Below are positions 62,090 to 64,000 of a stretch of 64,000 nt of DNA, piece after piece. Each line of letters starts with the position of its first letter. The first letter of the stretch is position 1. Under the pieces are notes generated by a model. That model saw nothing but the letters and a program-made list of their open reading frames with translations, ran no database searches and was not told the origin of the DNA. The position numbers were made by a program, and so were the translations under genes. The stretch is from Bacillus sp. FJAT-45037 (GTDB lineage: Bacteria; Bacillota; Bacilli; Bacillales; Bacillaceae_D): NCBI RefSeq assembly GCF_002797325.1, contig NZ_KZ454938.1, positions 1,624,267-1,688,266 on the forward strand, given 5' to 3'.

Positions 62090-64000
62090 TTATTTACCTG
62101 CTTGTTCTTGTTTTTCTTTTTCTTCTTTTAGGATGACTTTACGTGATAAATTCACGCGTCCTTGATTATCAATCTCCGTTACACGAACTAAGATTTCATC
62201 ACCAATCGCCACAACGTCTTCCACTTTGTTAACACGTTCTTCAGCTAGTTGAGAGATATGAACAAGTCCATCTTTCCCTTTGAACAATTCAACAAAGGCA
62301 CCGAACTTCTCGACTCTCTTCACTTTGCCTAAAAACGTTTGTCCAACTTCAACTTCACGAATAATGTCTTCAATAATCTTACGAGCTTGTTCGTTCATCT
62401 TGCTATCGACAGAAGAAATATAGACCGTACCATCTTGCTCAATATCAATCTTTACTCCAGTTTCTTCAATGATCTTATTGATCATCTTTCCGCTCGGTCC
62501 AATAACGTCACGAATCTTATCAGGGTTCACATGCATCGTCATAATCTTAGGTGCATACGTAGATAACTCGCTACGAGATTCACTAATTGCAGAAAGCATG
62601 TTATCAAGAATAACCATACGGCCACGCTTCGCTTGAGCAAGTGCTTCTTCTAGAACTTCACGGCTAATACCTGAGATTTTAATGTCCATTTGAAGAGCTG
62701 TTACACCATCTCGTGTCCCTGCCACTTTAAAGTCCATATCACCTAAAGCATCTTCCATTCCTTGAATATCCGTTAGTACAGATAAGTGATCTCCTTGCTT
62801 AACAAGACCCATCGCAATACCAGCTACTGGTGCTTTAATTGGCACACCCGCATCCATCATCGCTAATGTGCTTGCACAGATACTCGCTTGTGATGTAGAA
62901 CCATTTGATTCTAAGACTTCTGATACAAGACGAATCGTGTATGGGAAATCATTTTCACTCGGAAGAATTGGTTCAAGCGCCCGCTCACCTAGAGCTCCAT
63001 GTCCAATTTCACGACGACCTGGGCCACGAATTGGACCAGTTTCACCAACACTAAATTGCGGGAAGTTATAGTGATGCATGAAGCGTTTTGATTCTTCAAT
63101 CCCTAATCCATCAAGAATCTGAACATCACCAAGAGCTCCCAACGTACAAATGCTAAGGGCTTGAGTTTGTCCACGTGTGAATAAACCTGAACCATGTGTA
63201 CGTGATAGCATATTTACTTGGGAAGCTAGAGGACGAATTTCATCAATGCCGCGTCCGTCTGGGCGGATCTTCTCGACTGTGATTAATCGACGTACTTCTT
63301 CTTTGACTACTTTTTGAAGTACTTCACGAGCATCACCTACATGATCAGGATCTTCTTGCTCATACTTTTCAACAATTGGTTTAATGACTGCATCAATTGC
63401 TGCTTGACGCTCATGTTTCTCTTGAACTTGTACAGCTTTTTTAAGATCTGTTTCCGCCAAGTTGCGAACTGCTGCTTCAATGTCTGCATCGACTTGCTTC
63501 AGCTGAATTTCTTTCTTCTCTTTACCAACTGCTGCAACAATTTCTTCTTGGAAAGCGACTAAACGTTTAATTTCGTCATGACCGTACATAATTGCTTCAA
63601 GCATCATTTCTTCAGAAACTTCTTTCGCTCCTGCTTCAACCATGTTGATCGCATCTTTTGTACCTGCAACGATTAAATCAATATCACTCGCTTCTAACTG
63701 GTCAGGTGTCGGGTTAATGATGAACTCGCCATCATTACGACCAACTGTTACACCTGCAATTGGACCATCAAATGGAATATCTGAGATAGAAAGAGCAACA
63801 GAAGAACCAATCATGGCAGCCATTTCGGATGAACAGTTTTGATCACTACTCATAACAATGCTAATGACTTGAACTTCGTTACGGAATCCGTCGGGGAATA
63901 GTGGGCGGATTGGACGATCAATCAAACGACTTGTTAAAACCGCTCTTTCACTTGGACGTCCTTCACGTTTGATAAAGCCACCTGGAATTTTACCTGCAGC
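62090..64000 (-). CDS. pnp: Polynucleotide phosphorylase (5' end off window)
   Basis: The last 636 residues of PNPase, a 3'-5' phosphorolytic exoribonuclease of the RNA degradosome and DNA-repair role. The first visible residues are [20 protein letters not shown], so the start lies upstream of position 64000. The second RNase PH domain holds [16 protein letters not shown] and phosphate-site [20 protein letters not shown] domain ([20 protein letters not shown]) and an S1 domain ([20 protein letters not shown]) follow in order. It is normally about 705 residues. The gene is followed by a terminator. Confidence 0.97.
   Translation of the reverse strand, partial: AAGKIPGGFIKREGRPSERAVLTSRLIDRPIRPLFPDGFRNEVQVISIVMSSDQNCSSEMAAMIGSSVALSISDIPFDGPIAGVTVGRNDGEFIINPTPDQLEASDIDLIVAGTKDAINMVEAGAKEVSEEMMLEAIMYGHDEIKRLVAFQEEIVAAVGKEKKEIQLKQVDADIEAAVRNLAETDLKKAVQVQEKHERQAAIDAVIKPIVEKYEQEDPDHVGDAREVLQKVVKEEVRRLITVEKIRPDGRGIDEIRPLASQVNMLSRTHGSGLFTRGQTQALSICTLGALGDVQILDGLGIEESKRFMHHYNFPQFSVGETGPIRGPGRREIGHGALGERALEPILPSENDFPYTIRLVSEVLESNGSTSQASICASTLAMMDAGVPIKAPVAGIAMGLVKQGDHLSVLTDIQGMEDALGDMDFKVAGTRDGVTALQMDIKISGISREVLEEALAQAKRGRMVILDNMLSAISESRSELSTYAPKIMTMHVNPDKIRDVIGPSGKMINKIIEETGVKIDIEQDGTVYISSVDSKMNEQARKIIEDIIREVEVGQTFLGKVKRVEKFGAFVELFKGKDGLVHISQLAEERVNKVEDVVAIGDEILVRVTEIDNQGRVNLSRKVILKEEKEKQEQAGK

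Noticed and set aside
1-64000. tRNA genes as phage attachment target, rRNA operons or insertion sequences
   Set aside because: No cloverleaf, rRNA core sequence, transposase gene or terminal inverted repeats were found in the window.

Overview
The window is a low-GC Firmicutes chromosome segment from an endospore-forming Bacillaceae member related to Bacillus. Sporulation genes (spoVK, cotE, spoVS, spoIIIE, spoVFAB, ylxY) and the gene order pnp-ylxY-mlpA-ymxH-spoVF-asd-dapG-dapA-rnjB-tepA-spoIIIE-ymf-rodZ-pgsA-cinA-recA-rny-ymdB-spoVS-miaB-ricA-cotE-mutSL-miaA-hfq-spoVK-hflX-ynbB-glnRA match the B. subtilis chromosome, read here on the minus strand. I cannot name the genus from sequence alone. 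No rRNA, tRNA, CRISPR array or insertion sequence is visible.

Positions 1 to about 10,780 are the right end of a temperate prophage, and its left end lies outside the window. Early genes run leftward on the minus strand: cro-like regulator, DUF771 protein, small unknowns, an SbcC-like ATPase, a DUF6906 protein, a Bet/RecT annealase, an MBL-fold hydrolase, a RepO-like initiator and a DnaB helicase cut by the window edge. A repressor gene, two tiny ORFs, a membrane protein, an ImmA-type metalloprotease and a tyrosine integrase form the lysogeny end next to glnA. The immunity switch has five copies of a GTAGC-N5-GCTAC operator. The immA-int promoter carries a LexA/DinR-type box between -35 and -10, implying direct SOS control of excision.

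Positions 10,821 to 25,650 hold nitrogen control (glnR-glnA with recognisable GlnR operators), ynbB, hflX, spoVK, a lone plus-strand tyrosine-recombinase-like gene with degraded catalytic residues, hfq, miaA, a methyltransferase, mutL, mutS, cotE and ricA. The large pks cluster that sits between mutL and miaA in B. subtilis is absent. Positions 25,639 to 33,263 hold miaB, a 2-oxoacid:ferredoxin oxidoreductase pair (korAB, in the place of B. subtilis tdh-kbl), spoVS, ymdB and rny.

Positions 33,427 to 36,778, between rny and recA, are the most unusual part. Four overlapping or closely spaced genes encode an SbcD/Mre11-like nuclease and a Rad50/SbcC-like ATPase split into an N-terminal half ending in a CxxC zinc hook, a small coiled-coil protein, and a C-terminal ATPase half. 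The operon has no obvious promoter of its own and follows the SOS-controlled recA gene.

Positions 36,849 to 64,000 are conserved core: recA with a LexA box, a DEAD-box RNA helicase, cinA, pgsA, a YajQ-family gene, rodZ, the ymf genes, a GntR regulator, spoIIIE, ylzJ, tepA, RNase J2, the diaminopimelate branch (asd, dapG, dapA) with its own promoter, dipicolinate synthase genes behind a near-perfect sigma-K promoter, ymxH, mlpA, ylxY and pnp (cut at the right edge). Sporulation promoters can be read directly upstream of spoVS (sigma-H) and spoVFA (sigma-K).
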